Notes: generated by a model not told the origin, from the sequence alone. 64,000 nt of DNA from Amycolatopsis sp. NBC_01488 (GCF_036227105.1 NZ_CP109434.1:5737001-5801000), one strand, 5' to 3'; shown: positions 34,802 through 45,351, counted from the stretch's first letter. Program-made: numbers and translations.

Positions 34802-35421
34802 GAACCGAGCAGCCCGCGTTCGAACGCGACCGCGACGGCCGCCGCGCGGTCCTTCACGCCGAGCTTCGCGTAGACGTGGATCAGGTGCGTCTTGACCGTC
34901 GCTTCGCTGATGAAGAGCTTCTTCGCGGCTTCCTTGTTCGTGGAGCCGCGGGCGACGAGGGTGAGCACCTCGAGTTCGCGCTGGGACAGCGTTTCCCGCA
35001 CCGGCGCGCGCATCCGGCCCAGCAGCCGGCTGGCGACGGCGGGGGAGAGCACCGCCTCGCCGCGGGCCGCGGCCTCCACGGCGCGGAAGAGGTCCTCGCG
35101 CGGGGCGTCCTTGAGCAGGTAGCCCGTCGCGCCGGCCTCGACGGCGGGCAGGACGTCGGAGTCCGTGTCGTAGGTCGTGAGCACCAGGACCCGCGCCGGG
35201 TTGCCCAGCCGGGCCAGCTCGGTGATCGCCGTGACGCCGTCGGTGCCCGGCATCCGCAGGTCCATCAGCACGACGTCGGGGCGCAGCCGTTCGGCGAGCG
35301 CGACGGCCTCGGCGCCGTTCGCCGCCTCGCCGACGACCTCGAAGCCGCGGCCGGTGAAGATGCCGCGCAGCCCGTCGCGGACGATCGGGTGGTCGTCGGC
35401 GATGAGCACGGTGATCGTCAT
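34798..35421 (-). CDS. NarL/FixJ-family response regulator (orphaned)
   Basis: 207 residues. Receiver domain with acidic pair ADDHPIVRDGL, phosphoacceptor Asp in VVLMDLRMPGTDG, Thr/Tyr in LTTYDTD and Lys in YLLKDAP. C-terminal LuxR HTH (LSQRELEVLTLVARGSTNKE, then ATVKTHLIHVYAKLGVKDR). Its start overlaps the stop of a kinase remnant by four bases (ATGA), so it was once the downstream half of a kinase-regulator pair. With the kinase truncated it may be unphosphorylated, cross-regulated or constitutive. Confidence 0.93.
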   Translation of the reverse strand: MTITVLIADDHPIVRDGLRGIFTGRGFEVVGEAANGAEAVALAERLRPDVVLMDLRMPGTDGVTAITELARLGNPARVLVLTTYDTDSDVLPAVEAGATGYLLKDAPREDLFRAVEAAARGEAVLSPAVASRLLGRMRAPVRETLSQRELEVLTLVARGSTNKEAAKKLFISEATVKTHLIHVYAKLGVKDRAAAVAVAFERGLLGS

Positions 35422-35714
35422 GCGGAGGCCTCCGGCGGGGACGGGACGGCGGGCAGGGTGGCCGAGATCGCGGTGCCGCCGCCGGGTTCGGACTCGACGT
35501 GGAGCGTACCGGCCAGCCGCCGGACGCGGCGGCGCATGCCGGGGCCGGGTCCCGGGGTGAAGCCGCGGCCGTCGTCGCGGACGTCCAGGGTCACCTCGTC
35601 GTCCATGGAGGACAGCGTGAGGCCGACCCGGGACGCCGTCGCGTGCTTGTCCACATTGGACAGCGCTGCCTGGGTGACCCGAGCGGTCCGCGCCGACTCC
35701 GGCGGCTCACGCTC
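35418..35714 (-). pseudogene. Histidine kinase, C-terminal ATPase fragment
   Basis: About 98 codons of a NarL-type sensor kinase remain. The ATPase N-box is AALSNVDKHATASRVGLTLS, then the G1 box LDVRDDGRGF and the end SEPGGGTAISATLP. The sensor region and dimerisation/phosphoacceptor His domain are absent: the frame hits a stop at 35715-35717, next to the stop codon of the glycosyltransferase gene. A deletion joining the two genes is the likely cause. Confidence 0.8.
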
Positions 35715-37215
35715 TCATGTCCTCGAGCCGCGGCCAGATCTCGGCCCAGCTCGCCGTCCGGCCGGTGAGCTGCCAGACCGGCATGTGCTCGCTCGCGTTC
35801 CGGACGCCGAGCCGGTTGCCGACCTGGCCGACGATCCTCGCGGCACCGAAGTACTTCGCGAGCTTGGCCGGGTCGTAGCCGACGAAGAGCACGTTCTCCA
35901 TGGTGTCGGCCGGACGGCCGAAGTACCAGAAGCCGCGGCTGGGGCTGTAGGCCTCGGGCAGGCCGCGCTCGGGCCCGTAGCGGCCGAGCGCGCCCGCCTG
36001 CCAGTAGCCGCCGGTGACGATCGCGGTGCCCGGCGGCGCGGTCCGGTACAGCGCGGCGACGTCGTCGGCGAGGTCCGGCCAGCCGATCTCTTCGGCCGCG
36101 TAGGCGGGCCGCGGCGCGCCCGGGTGGTCGGCCAGCCAGTGCGCCGGCCACAGCGGCAGCGTGAAGGGCAGGCTGAACAGGGCCGACAGCACGAACACCG
36201 GCCAGGCCGGCACCCACCGCCACCACCGCGCGGGATCGCGTCCTTCCAGGTGCACCGCGGCCGCGGCCCACAGCACGCCGAACATCCCGGCGGCGTAGTA
36301 GTACCGGCCGTTCGCGACGAGGAAGACCGCGACGACGCCCAGCGCCGTCCAGCCGAGGAACCGGTACGGCCGCAGCTGCCCGCTCCCGAGCAGCACGGCG
36401 ACGCCGTAGAGGACGCCGAGCGCGCCGATCACCCAGCCGGCGCCGGCCAGGAGGTTCGGGACGAAGCTCTCCCGGCCGCCCGCCGCGTCGACCTCGGCGC
36501 CGACCGCGTCGCCCATGCCGAGCTGCGGCCAGCCGTTCGCGCGCTGCCACAGCAGCGTGGGCACCAGCGAGGCGGCGGCGATCAGCGCGCCCAGCCAGAG
36601 CATCGGACGGCGAAGCAGCTCCCGGGGCCCGAACACGAGCACGGCGAGCCCGGCCACCACCCAGAACGCGCCGATGAGCAGCTTGTCGTTGAGCGCCACC
36701 GCCGTCACGACGCCGAGCCAGACCAGCAGCGAGTCGGCGCGGGTGCGGACCCAGCGGACCAGCAGCCACAACACGAGCGTCCACAGCAGCGGGTCGATCG
36801 TCGACGTCGCGAGGTAGTGGCCGCTGCCGACGAACTGCCCGCAGATCGCGTACGCCGCCGCGGCGCGGGCCTGCGCCTTGCGCCGCCCGCCGAGCTCGCG
36901 GGCGATCAGCGCGGTGACGACGACCCCGGCGGCGGTCGCGGCGATCGCCGGCAGCCGGAAGACGACCAGCGATCCCGGCGCCAGGGCGTTCATCGTCCAC
37001 GCCAGGACCGGCACGAGCGGCGGCTGGTCGGCGTAGCCCCAGGCGAGGTGCTTCCCGGCGGCGAGGAAGTACAGCTCGTCGCCGAAGTAGCCGTAGCGGC
37101 CGGCGGTCAGCAGCAGGGCGGCGGCGGTGCCGAGCGCGAGCAGCGCGACCGGCAGCCGGGCGAACGGGGCGAGCTCGGCTTTCGCCTGGTCGGAGGCGGT
37201 GGCTACGGCGTCCAT
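35707..37215 (-). CDS. GT39/ArnT-like membrane glycosyltransferase
   Basis: A 502-residue integral membrane protein with about eleven hydrophobic segments. The first extracellular loop carries the acidic motif YFGDELYFLAAGKHLAWGYA, then DQPPLVP, the Asp-Glu pair typical of polyprenol-phosphate-sugar glycosyltransferases (PMT/ArnT, GT-C fold). The C-terminal ~110 residues are a soluble extracellular domain. ATG 37215 has AGGAG upstream. It probably transfers a sugar from a lipid-linked donor outside the membrane; acceptor unknown. It abuts the broken kinase gene. Confidence 0.85.
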   Translation of the reverse strand: MDAVATASDQAKAELAPFARLPVALLALGTAAALLLTAGRYGYFGDELYFLAAGKHLAWGYADQPPLVPVLAWTMNALAPGSLVVFRLPAIAATAAGVVVTALIARELGGRRKAQARAAAAYAICGQFVGSGHYLATSTIDPLLWTLVLWLLVRWVRTRADSLLVWLGVVTAVALNDKLLIGAFWVVAGLAVLVFGPRELLRRPMLWLGALIAAASLVPTLLWQRANGWPQLGMGDAVGAEVDAAGGRESFVPNLLAGAGWVIGALGVLYGVAVLLGSGQLRPYRFLGWTALGVVAVFLVANGRYYYAAGMFGVLWAAAAVHLEGRDPARWWRWVPAWPVFVLSALFSLPFTLPLWPAHWLADHPGAPRPAYAAEEIGWPDLADDVAALYRTAPPGTAIVTGGYWQAGALGRYGPERGLPEAYSPSRGFWYFGRPADTMENVLFVGYDPAKLAKYFGAARIVGQVGNRLGVRNASEHMPVWQLTGRTASWAEIWPRLEDMRA

Positions 37216-37332
37216 CGTGCTCCTGTTCCTCGTCGGCGCCGGTCCTTCCCGCACCCTACGTGGGGCCACCGGCGGCCACCGTGCGGCTGGTGACGCCGGA
37301 CTCACGCACGCGTGTCCACCAGCTTCGGCCGC

Positions 37333-37851
37333 CTAGGGGTGGCGCCGCCAGGTGAGCACGATGTCCTTTGTGGACAGCCAGGCGGCGAGGTCGTAGCCGT
37401 GCGCGGCCAGCCCTTCCACCGCTGCATAGGTGGTTTCCAGCGCGTACTGCGCGTCTTCGGCGGTGACGAGACCGGCGGCGTTGGCCTCGAGCAGCTCGTC
37501 GGTGTCGATCACCCGCAGCGACAGCTTGTCCTTGAGCACCAGGTCGACGTAGAGGTCGGTGGCGACCCACCGCGGGCCGTCGCGGCGGACGCGGACGACG
37601 TCGAGGTAGAAGTCCTGGTCGCGTTCGTGGCCGGGGGAGAACCAGAAGTCGGTGAGCCGCAGGCCGAGCCCGGGCACCAGCCACGACTCCAGGTAGTGGA
37701 ACTGGGCGCGGCCGGGCGCCGGGCGGGCGAGGTACAGGCCGAACGGTTCCTCGCGGTACTCCTCGACCTCCCGGAGGACGCCCTTCGGGTCGATGTTCGC
37801 GCGCGCGGCGGGGTCGAAGACCTCGACCTTCGGGGGGTGCAGTGCGGCCAT
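37333..37851 (-). CDS. DUF402-domain protein
   Basis: 172 residues. The DUF402 fold (FomD/RNase-type acidic beta-barrel) is visible in WLVPGLGLRLTDFWFSPGHE, then DFYLDVVRVRRDG and ATDLYVDLVLKD, the last with conserved Asp residues. Family members include metal-dependent nucleoside phosphatases. I chose ATG 37851 because CAGGAT lies seven bases upstream; ATG 37860 is an in-frame alternative adding three residues. It lies in the coaE-uvrB interval, where M. tuberculosis also has an uncharacterised gene. Confidence 0.8.
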   Translation of the reverse strand: MAALHPPKVEVFDPAARANIDPKGVLREVEEYREEPFGLYLARPAPGRAQFHYLESWLVPGLGLRLTDFWFSPGHERDQDFYLDVVRVRRDGPRWVATDLYVDLVLKDKLSLRVIDTDELLEANAAGLVTAEDAQYALETTYAAVEGLAAHGYDLAAWLSTKDIVLTWRRHP

Positions 37852-37951
37852 GGCGCTCATCCTGCCGGGCGGGTCACGAATCGCGCACACGCGACGCTCG
37901 CGCCACACGTTCGGGCTAAGGTGCGCCGACCGTGAGCGAGGGGGACCGGGG

Positions 37952-39685
37952 ATGTTCGGGATCATCAGGCCGTGCCGGCACCGGCTGTCCGAAAGCCTGC
38001 ACGCGGACTGGCTCGCCCACCTCTGCGGGCTCTGCCTCACGCTGCGCGACGAACACGGGCAGTTCGCGCGCGTCGTCACGAACTACGACGGCCTGATCAT
38101 CTCCGCGCTGGTCGAGGCGCAGACGTCCCGCGACGGCGGGCGCCGGGACGCCGGGCCGTGCCCGCTGCGGGGCATGCGGACGGCGTCGGTGGCGCGCGGG
38201 GAGGGCGCCCAGCTCGCCGCGGCGGTGTCGCTGGTGCTGGCCGGGGCCAAGGTGGACGACCACGTCGATGACCGCGACGGTGCCTTCGGCAGGCGCCCGG
38301 TGGCGCTGGCCGCGCGGCGCGTCGCGGCCCGGTGGGCGGCCCAGGGCAGCAGCACCGGCGGCCGGGTCGGGTTCGACACGACGGTGCTGACCGAGGCGGT
38401 CGAGCGGCAGGGTGCCCTGGAGCGGACGGTGGGTTTCGGTGACTCGGCGCTCCTCGCGACCGAGCCCGCCGAGCTGGCCACCTCCGCGGCGTTCGCGCGG
38501 ACGGCGGAGCTGGCCGGACGGCCCGGCAACGTGGCCCCGCTGGCGGAGGCGGGCCGGCTGTTCGGCCGGGTGGCCCACCTGCTGGACGCAGTCGAGGACC
38601 ACGCGGCAGATGCCGCGGCGGGCGCGTGGAACCCGTTGCGGGCCACGGGAACCTCGATGGCCGAGGCCTGCCGGTTGTGCGACGACGCGGTGCTCGGGGT
38701 GGAGCTGGCGTTGCGGGAGGCCGAGTTCGCGCGGCCGGGGCTGGTGCACGCGTTGCTGGTGCACGAGCTGCGCCAGGCAGTCCGCCGCGCGTTCGGACAT
38801 GGTTCGGCGCACGTCCACGGCTTGGTGGCCGGAGCCGAGCCGCGCTTCGGTTCTGCGGCTGGGCGTGCTGCGGGCTTTGGAGCAGGCTCGGCGTTCGGTT
38901 CCGCAGCCGGAACTGATCCGAGCATTGGGGCAGGTTCGGGGTTCGGTTCTGCGGCGGGGAGTGATGCGGGCTTTGGGGCAGGTTCGGGCTTCGGTTCTGT
39001 GGCTGGAAGTGATCCAGGCTTCGGGACGGCTGCGGCACCCGAGTGGCGCTCGAACCTCGGGCCGGTCGCCGGTCCGGAGGCCGGGAGCGGCTCGAGCTTC
39101 CGGCCCGGCTCGGCCTCCGGCGGCATCGCCGGGCAGCAGCCGCCGCCCGGGTGGATCGGGCCGGGGCCCACGCCGCAGCAGCATCCCCACCAGCCGCCGC
39201 CGGGCTGGGTCGGGCGGGGACCGGCTCCTCGGCAGTACCCGCACCAGCCGCCGGGTGGTCCGGGATCCGGTGCGGGGTATGGCTTTCCCTCGCCTGGTCC
39301 GGTTCCGCCGCCGGGCGCTCCCGGTGGTCGAGGCCCGGACGGTCCCCGAGGCCCGGGCGGGCCGGGAGGCCCCGGTGGTCCGGGTGGACCTGGCGGCCCC
39401 GGTGGCCCGGGAGGGCCCGGTGACTCCGGCGGTCCGGAGCCGCTCGACGGCAAGGGCGGCGGGCTCTGGTACCCGAAGTTCGCCGTGCCGCCCAAGAAGC
39501 GCAACTTCTTCCTCGGCTGCGCGATCGCGCCGTACATGTGCTGCACCTGCCAGTTCTGCTGCCGCGATCCCTATCCTGGGCCGTGGAGCGGGAAACCGGT
39601 GGGCAGCTGGGACTGCGGCGGATGCGACTGCGGCGGCTGTGACGGTTGTTGCGAGTGTTGCTCCTGTTGTGACTGCAGCTGCTGA
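37952..39685 (+). CDS. DUF5685-family protein with repeat and Cys-rich tail
   Basis: 577 residues. Residues 1-~295 match the DUF5685 pattern (MFGIIRPCRHRL, LCGLCLTLRDEHGQFAR, TNYDGL) with early Cys residues that could bind metal. A low-complexity region follows: three 16-residue Gly/Ala/Ser/Phe units (308-355), a Pro/His-rich stretch, then GGP collagen-like repeats. The last ~55 residues hold 18 cysteines in a metallothionein-like pattern (CGGCDCGGCDGCCECCSCCD). No signal peptide is seen. ATG 37952 has GAGGGGGA upstream. Family function is unknown; metal or cluster binding is suggested by the tail. Confidence 0.8.
   Translation: MFGIIRPCRHRLSESLHADWLAHLCGLCLTLRDEHGQFARVVTNYDGLIISALVEAQTSRDGGRRDAGPCPLRGMRTASVARGEGAQLAAAVSLVLAGAKVDDHVDDRDGAFGRRPVALAARRVAARWAAQGSSTGGRVGFDTTVLTEAVERQGALERTVGFGDSALLATEPAELATSAAFARTAELAGRPGNVAPLAEAGRLFGRVAHLLDAVEDHAADAAAGAWNPLRATGTSMAEACRLCDDAVLGVELALREAEFARPGLVHALLVHELRQAVRRAFGHGSAHVHGLVAGAEPRFGSAAGRAAGFGAGSAFGSAAGTDPSIGAGSGFGSAAGSDAGFGAGSGFGSVAGSDPGFGTAAAPEWRSNLGPVAGPEAGSGSSFRPGSASGGIAGQQPPPGWIGPGPTPQQHPHQPPPGWVGRGPAPRQYPHQPPGGPGSGAGYGFPSPGPVPPPGAPGGRGPDGPRGPGGPGGPGGPGGPGGPGGPGGPGDSGGPEPLDGKGGGLWYPKFAVPPKKRNFFLGCAIAPYMCCTCQFCCRDPYPGPWSGKPVGSWDCGGCDCGGCDGCCECCSCCDCSC
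38873..39016 (+). repeat. Three 48-bp in-gene repeats (16-residue units)
   Basis: Units 38873-38920, 38921-38968 and 38969-39016 encode variants of GFGAGSGFGSAAGSDP within the DUF5685 gene. Third-codon differences show they are not very recent copies. A fourth, partial unit follows. Confidence 0.75.
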
Positions 39686-39697
39686 AGGGGGACCGGG

Positions 39698-40309
39698 ATG
39701 ACGATGGACGACCTGCACGACCGGGGCCGCGAGAACTTCGCCGGGCTGGTCGAGGACGGTGCGAAGCGGCTCGACGCGCTGTTCGCCACCGTCCCCGCGC
39801 TGGGCGAGCTGGCCGTCGGCACCGTCTACGGCCACCTGCACGAACGCCCGGCGCTCGACCCCCGGACGCGGGAGGCGGCCACCCTGGCGGCGATCGTCGC
39901 GGCGGGGATGGTCGGGCCGCCGCTGAGCGTCCACCTCCGCACCGGCCTCGCTTCGGGGCTGTCACCGGCCGAGGTCTGCGAAGTCGTCGTCCAGACGGCC
40001 GCGTTCGCGGGCTTCCCGCGCGCGGTTTCGGCGGCCGACCAGCTGAATCGCCTCTTCGAAGGCCACGGCCTGCCGATCCCGCCCCCGCCGTCGCCGCGGG
40101 AAGTGGTGCTGGCCCACCTCGCCGAGCCGGAGCCCGCACCCGAGGTCGCCGAGGTGCTCGGCGAGTTCCCGCGCACCGAGGTCCAGGCAACCGGACCCGA
40201 CCGCGTCCTGGTCTCCTGCTTCGGGGACGACACCGTGCCCGGCGCGGTCCTGCACTGCGCCGTGACCGGCGGCGAAGTCACCTCCGTCACGGTGTTCCGG
40301 CCCCGCTGA
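39698..40309 (+). CDS. Carboxymuconolactone decarboxylase-like protein
   Basis: 203 residues. The first ~125 residues have the CMD/AhpD-like helical fold (ALDPRTREAATLAAIVAAGM, HLRTGLASGLSPAEVCEVVV, AFAGFPRAVSAADQL). The CxxC of AhpD peroxidases is absent, so a redox role is unlikely. The C-terminal ~75 residues form a small strand-rich extension of unknown type. The start is 12 bases after the DUF5685 stop with AAGGGGGA upstream, so the two are cotranscribed. Reaction unknown. Confidence 0.82.
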   Translation: MTMDDLHDRGRENFAGLVEDGAKRLDALFATVPALGELAVGTVYGHLHERPALDPRTREAATLAAIVAAGMVGPPLSVHLRTGLASGLSPAEVCEVVVQTAAFAGFPRAVSAADQLNRLFEGHGLPIPPPPSPREVVLAHLAEPEPAPEVAEVLGEFPRTEVQATGPDRVLVSCFGDDTVPGAVLHCAVTGGEVTSVTVFRPR

Positions 40310-40328
40310 CCAGGCCCGACGGAAAACC

Positions 40329-40584
40329 GGCAGTGGCATCTGGGGCTTCGTCCCAGGTCGGGGGCTCCCGCTACCCGAACCCCCGGAAAATTGGCAGTGG
40401 CATCTGGGGCTTCGCCCCAGGTCGGGGGCTCCCGCTACCCGAACCCCCGGAAAATTGGCAGTGGCATCTGGGGCTTCGCCCCAGGTCGGGGGCTCCCGCC
40501 ACCCGAACCCCCGGAAAATTGGCAGTGGCATCTGGGGCTTCGCCCCAGGTCGAGGGCTCCCGCCACCCGAACCCCCGGAAAATT
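40329..40584. repeat. Tandem repeat, 4 x 64 bp, upstream of uvrB
   Basis: Four consecutive 64-bp units start at 40329, 40393, 40457 and 40521, with only a few substitutions. Each contains the hairpin CTGGGGC-TTC-GCCCCAG and ends GGAAAATT. The final TT of the array is the first TT of the uvrB damage promoter. Because 64 is not a multiple of three and all frames are open, the array makes a spurious N-terminal extension of uvrB. Confidence 0.97.
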
Positions 40585-40605
40585 GTCGGTGGGTCGGCTT
40601 ACTCT
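40583..40605 (+). promoter_or_regulatory. uvrB damage-inducible promoter (PafBC/RecA-NDp type)
   Basis: TTGTCGGTG (40583-40591), N8, TACTCT (40600-40605) matches the mycobacterial LexA-independent consensus TTGTCRGTG-N8-TAnnnT exactly. Seven bases separate it from the GTG start, giving a leaderless uvrB mRNA. Regulation by PafBC is inferred from the motif. Confidence 0.85.
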
Positions 40606-40612
40606 GGTCGAC

Positions 40613-42769
<2,157 letters not shown>

Positions 42770-42816
42770 CACCGATCGCCCGATCGAGTATTACACCCCT
42801 TGGGTATAGTTACACC

Positions 42817-43092
42817 ATGGCGATGAACATCAAAGATCCTGAGGCCGAGCGCCTGGCCGCCGAGGTCGCCCAGCTGACGGGCGACACCAAGACAGGTGCC
42901 GTGCGCACGGCGCTGCGCGAGCTGAGGGCCAAGCTGGTCGCGGACAAGGAGACGCCCGAGGAACGCTTGGAACGGTTGCATCGCTTCCTCGAGGAAGAGG
43001 TTTGGTCCCAGCTGCCGGCGGACCAGCTGGGAGTACCGATCACCAAGGAAGAGCAGGAAGAGATCCTCGGCTTTGGACCGGAGGGCGTGTGA
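42817..43092 (+). CDS. vapB: VapB-type antitoxin
   Basis: 91 residues. Starts MAMNIKDPEAERLAAEVAQL, then TGDTKTGAVRTALRE, the Rv0623/VapB-like ribbon-helix-helix of mycobacterial VapB antitoxins. The acidic C-terminus would wrap the toxin. TATAGT (42805-42810) is six bases before the ATG, and the direct repeat TTACACC (42791 and 42810) with an ACACCC/GGGTAT symmetry overlaps the promoter, a likely autoregulatory site. The stop overlaps vapC (GTGA). Confidence 0.88.
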   Translation: MAMNIKDPEAERLAAEVAQLTGDTKTGAVRTALRELRAKLVADKETPEERLERLHRFLEEEVWSQLPADQLGVPITKEEQEEILGFGPEGV

Positions 43093-43487
43093 TCATCGAT
43101 TCGTCGGCCATCATCGCGATGATCAACCATGAGCCGGAAAGCATGGCACTGGAGCGGGCACTGGTCGCGGACCTGGAGCCCAAGATCGGCGCACCGACCA
43201 GGGCGGAGGCGGGGATCGTCCTGCAGGCCAAGTTCGGGATGCTGGGCCGGAGTCTGTTCGAACGGTTCCTGCAGGAGTGGGAAGTGGTCACGATTCCGTT
43301 CGACCACCGCCATGCCGAAGTCGCCATCGAGGCGTTCCAGCGGTTCGGGAAGGGCAGGCACTCGGCGAAGCTGAACCTGGGTGACTGCCACTGCTATGCC
43401 ACAGCCAAGCTCGCGCGTGAACCGTTGCTGTGCATCGGGAAAGACTTCCCGCAGACCGACCTCGATCTGGTGAAGCTCGAGTCGTGA
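43089..43487 (+). CDS. vapC: VapC-type PIN-domain ribonuclease toxin
   Basis: 132 residues. PIN domain acidic residues: Asp in VIIDSSAIIAM, Glu in APTRAEAGIV, Asp in KLNLGDCHCYATAKL, and a late Asp in KDFPQTDLDLV. It cleaves RNA (often tRNA or rRNA) with Mg2+ when the antitoxin is degraded. GTG 43089 overlaps the vapB stop. The pair sits alone between uvrB and a glyoxalase gene, consistent with acquisition as a module. Confidence 0.92.
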   Translation: MIIDSSAIIAMINHEPESMALERALVADLEPKIGAPTRAEAGIVLQAKFGMLGRSLFERFLQEWEVVTIPFDHRHAEVAIEAFQRFGKGRHSAKLNLGDCHCYATAKLAREPLLCIGKDFPQTDLDLVKLES

Positions 43488-43506
43488 ACTCGAAGCGGCC
43501 CCCGAC

Positions 43507-43896
43507 TCACTCCGGGGCCGGCGCGTTCTCGTCCGGTTGCAGCATGCCGAAGATGTTGCCTTCGGTGTCCTTGCAGTACGCCAGCCACCCGACGCCCGGC
43601 ACCGGGTTCTTGGGGAAGGCCAGTGTCCCGCCGGCCCGGTTGACTTCGCCGAGGGCGTGGTCGAGGTCTGCGACGTCGATCGTGTTGACGAAGCCGTGGA
43701 CGGGCGCGGACGCCTCGGGCGCCGGGCCCTGGCGGGGAACGAGCCCACCGTCGATCCCGTCGCCCTCGCCCGTGGAAATCACCCAGTAGGGCGCCTCACC
43801 CCAGCGTTCGAACTTCCAGCCGAACACCGTCGTGTAGAAGGCCGCCGCGCGTTCGGGGTCACCCGCGTGGATCTCGAAGTGGACGGGACGAGGCAT
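43507..43896 (-). CDS. Glyoxalase/VOC-superfamily protein
   Basis: 129 residues, one VOC module pair: HFEIHAGDPERAAAFYTTVF, GWKFERWG, GGLVPR, FVNTIDVADLDHAL and the C-terminal DTEGNIFGMLQPDE metal-ligand strand. ATG 43896 is supported by GAGGAGG upstream and opens directly into the fold. Such 27 kDa-antigen-like VOC proteins are common in actinomycetes; substrate unknown. Confidence 0.88.
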   Translation of the reverse strand: MPRPVHFEIHAGDPERAAAFYTTVFGWKFERWGEAPYWVISTGEGDGIDGGLVPRQGPAPEASAPVHGFVNTIDVADLDHALGEVNRAGGTLAFPKNPVPGVGWLAYCKDTEGNIFGMLQPDENAPAPE

Positions 43897-43956
43897 GCGT
43901 GCCTCCTCAGGCCGGACCGTCAAGGTGCCGTGAGACTACGCCCAGCCCGGGGAATG

Positions 43957-45351
43957 TCACAGCCGTGGCCGCGCCGAAAGCGTCAGGTCCGCGTCGAAGT
44001 CCGGGAACCCGGCCGGGGCGCTGCGCGCCGTCAACGCGGCCGAAGCAGGCAGCCCCGCCCAGCGCCGGACCGTCGCGGTCGCCGCGGCGGCGTCGGCCGC
44101 GGGCAGCTGCGCGATCTTCGACCCGTGGTTGCCGCCCGGTACGTAGTAGCGGTACGAGTCGCGGCTGCCGAAGCCCAGCTCGAACGGCTCGGCGCCCCAC
44201 GGGTCGTTCGAGCCGTACACGAACAGCAGCCGGCTGCCGCGCGACTTCACCCAGAAGTCGATGTCCGGCATCGCCAGGTAGTCGAACCGCGGCAGCCGGA
44301 TCGACGAAGGCACGAACGTCTTCGGCTGGTCGGCGCCGGGGTAGCGCAGCAGGTCGCGCAGGTAGCTGTCGTACGCCTCGGGCGAGCCCAGCTGGACCGC
44401 CGCCTGGTAGTAGTACGGGATGAACGGCGCCAGGTCCTGGTCCGAGTAGGTGTTGAGGCTCTCGACCTTTTCGTACCAGGCGTAGACGTCGGCCGCGGGC
44501 GCTCCCGGGGCCGGCACGGTCGCGCAGTCCGCCTGCTTCTGGTACTGCCAGAAGGCGAAGTACGAGTCGATCACCGAGATCTCGAGGGACTTGTCGGCCG
44601 AGCCGACGATCGAGAACGTCAGCCCACGGCGAGCCGCGTCCGCCGCCGCGATCACGCCCAGCTCGGCACGCCGTTTGAGCGCGTCACGCTGGATCGCCTT
44701 CAGTGCGGCCCGGCAGCCCGGGTCGTCGCCGACGCGCGAAAGGAAGCGGTTGTAGACGTCGACCGGGTCGATCACGTCGTTGGGCGCGACGTACGGCACC
44801 GTCCCGTCGACGTCGTCGGGGAAGAAGCGCCGGAAGTACGTCGCGGTCATGCCGCCCTTGCTGCCGCCGGTGGCCAGCCACTTGCCCGGGTAGATCGCCT
44901 TGAACGCCTGCACCGCGCGGTGCTCGTCCGCCGCGGCCTGCCAGATCGTCAGCTGCTGCGCCCAGTTCTCCGGCTGGGGCCGTGACGGCGTGAAGTACCG
45001 GTACTCCATCGAAAGCTGGTTGCCGTCGACGATCTGCGTCGGCTCCGACCGGTTCGGCGCGGTGCTGACGTTGTAGCCGCTGGTGAAGGCGACCGTCGGC
45101 GCGGCGAAGTCGCGGTGCAGCAGGGTGAACCGCTGCTGGAACGTGCCCGCGCCCGGGTGGCGGTGGTCGGCGGGCTGGGTGAAGGTCAGCTCGAAGAACC
45201 GGAAGCCGGCCGGCGCCGGGGCCTCCTTGACGATCGTCAGGCCGGGGATCGTCCGCAGGGCGGCCTCGATGTCGGTCGCCGCGCCCGCCGTGGGCGCGAG
45301 CCCCACCAGGGCCAGCAGAGCCGCCGCGACGGCGGTGAACAGTCTGCGCAT
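43957..45351 (-). CDS. Secreted S37-family (PS-10) tripeptidyl aminopeptidase
   Basis: 464 residues. A signal peptide (MRRLFTAVAAALLALVGLAP, cleavage near AGA-A) precedes an alpha/beta hydrolase of family S37. Nucleophile Ser in WLATGGSKGGMTATYFRRF, acid near VYGSNDPWGAEPFELG, His in VPGGNHGSKI. The THR/HRHPGAGTFQQRFTLLHRD and YNVSTAPNRSEPTQI segments are family-specific. Homologues in Streptomyces release tripeptides outside the cell. ATG 45351 has GGGAGGG upstream; cysteines suggest a disulfide in the mature enzyme. Confidence 0.92.
   Translation of the reverse strand: MRRLFTAVAAALLALVGLAPTAGAATDIEAALRTIPGLTIVKEAPAPAGFRFFELTFTQPADHRHPGAGTFQQRFTLLHRDFAAPTVAFTSGYNVSTAPNRSEPTQIVDGNQLSMEYRYFTPSRPQPENWAQQLTIWQAAADEHRAVQAFKAIYPGKWLATGGSKGGMTATYFRRFFPDDVDGTVPYVAPNDVIDPVDVYNRFLSRVGDDPGCRAALKAIQRDALKRRAELGVIAAADAARRGLTFSIVGSADKSLEISVIDSYFAFWQYQKQADCATVPAPGAPAADVYAWYEKVESLNTYSDQDLAPFIPYYYQAAVQLGSPEAYDSYLRDLLRYPGADQPKTFVPSSIRLPRFDYLAMPDIDFWVKSRGSRLLFVYGSNDPWGAEPFELGFGSRDSYRYYVPGGNHGSKIAQLPAADAAAATATVRRWAGLPASAALTARSAPAGFPDFDADLTLSARPRL

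Noticed and set aside
34183..37293. A 1036-codon plus-strand frame over coaE, the response regulator and the glycosyltransferase
   Set aside because: Low-complexity Arg/Pro/Gly sequence opposite or out of frame with three clear genes.
40329..40584. CRISPR or coding repeat
   Set aside because: The units are directly adjacent without spacers, and each unit would be read in a different frame because 64 is not a multiple of three.
40391..40612. N-terminal extension of UvrB through the 64-bp repeats
   Set aside because: UvrB homologues begin at AFATEHPVL, and a promoter with exact consensus lies between the repeats and the GTG at 40613.
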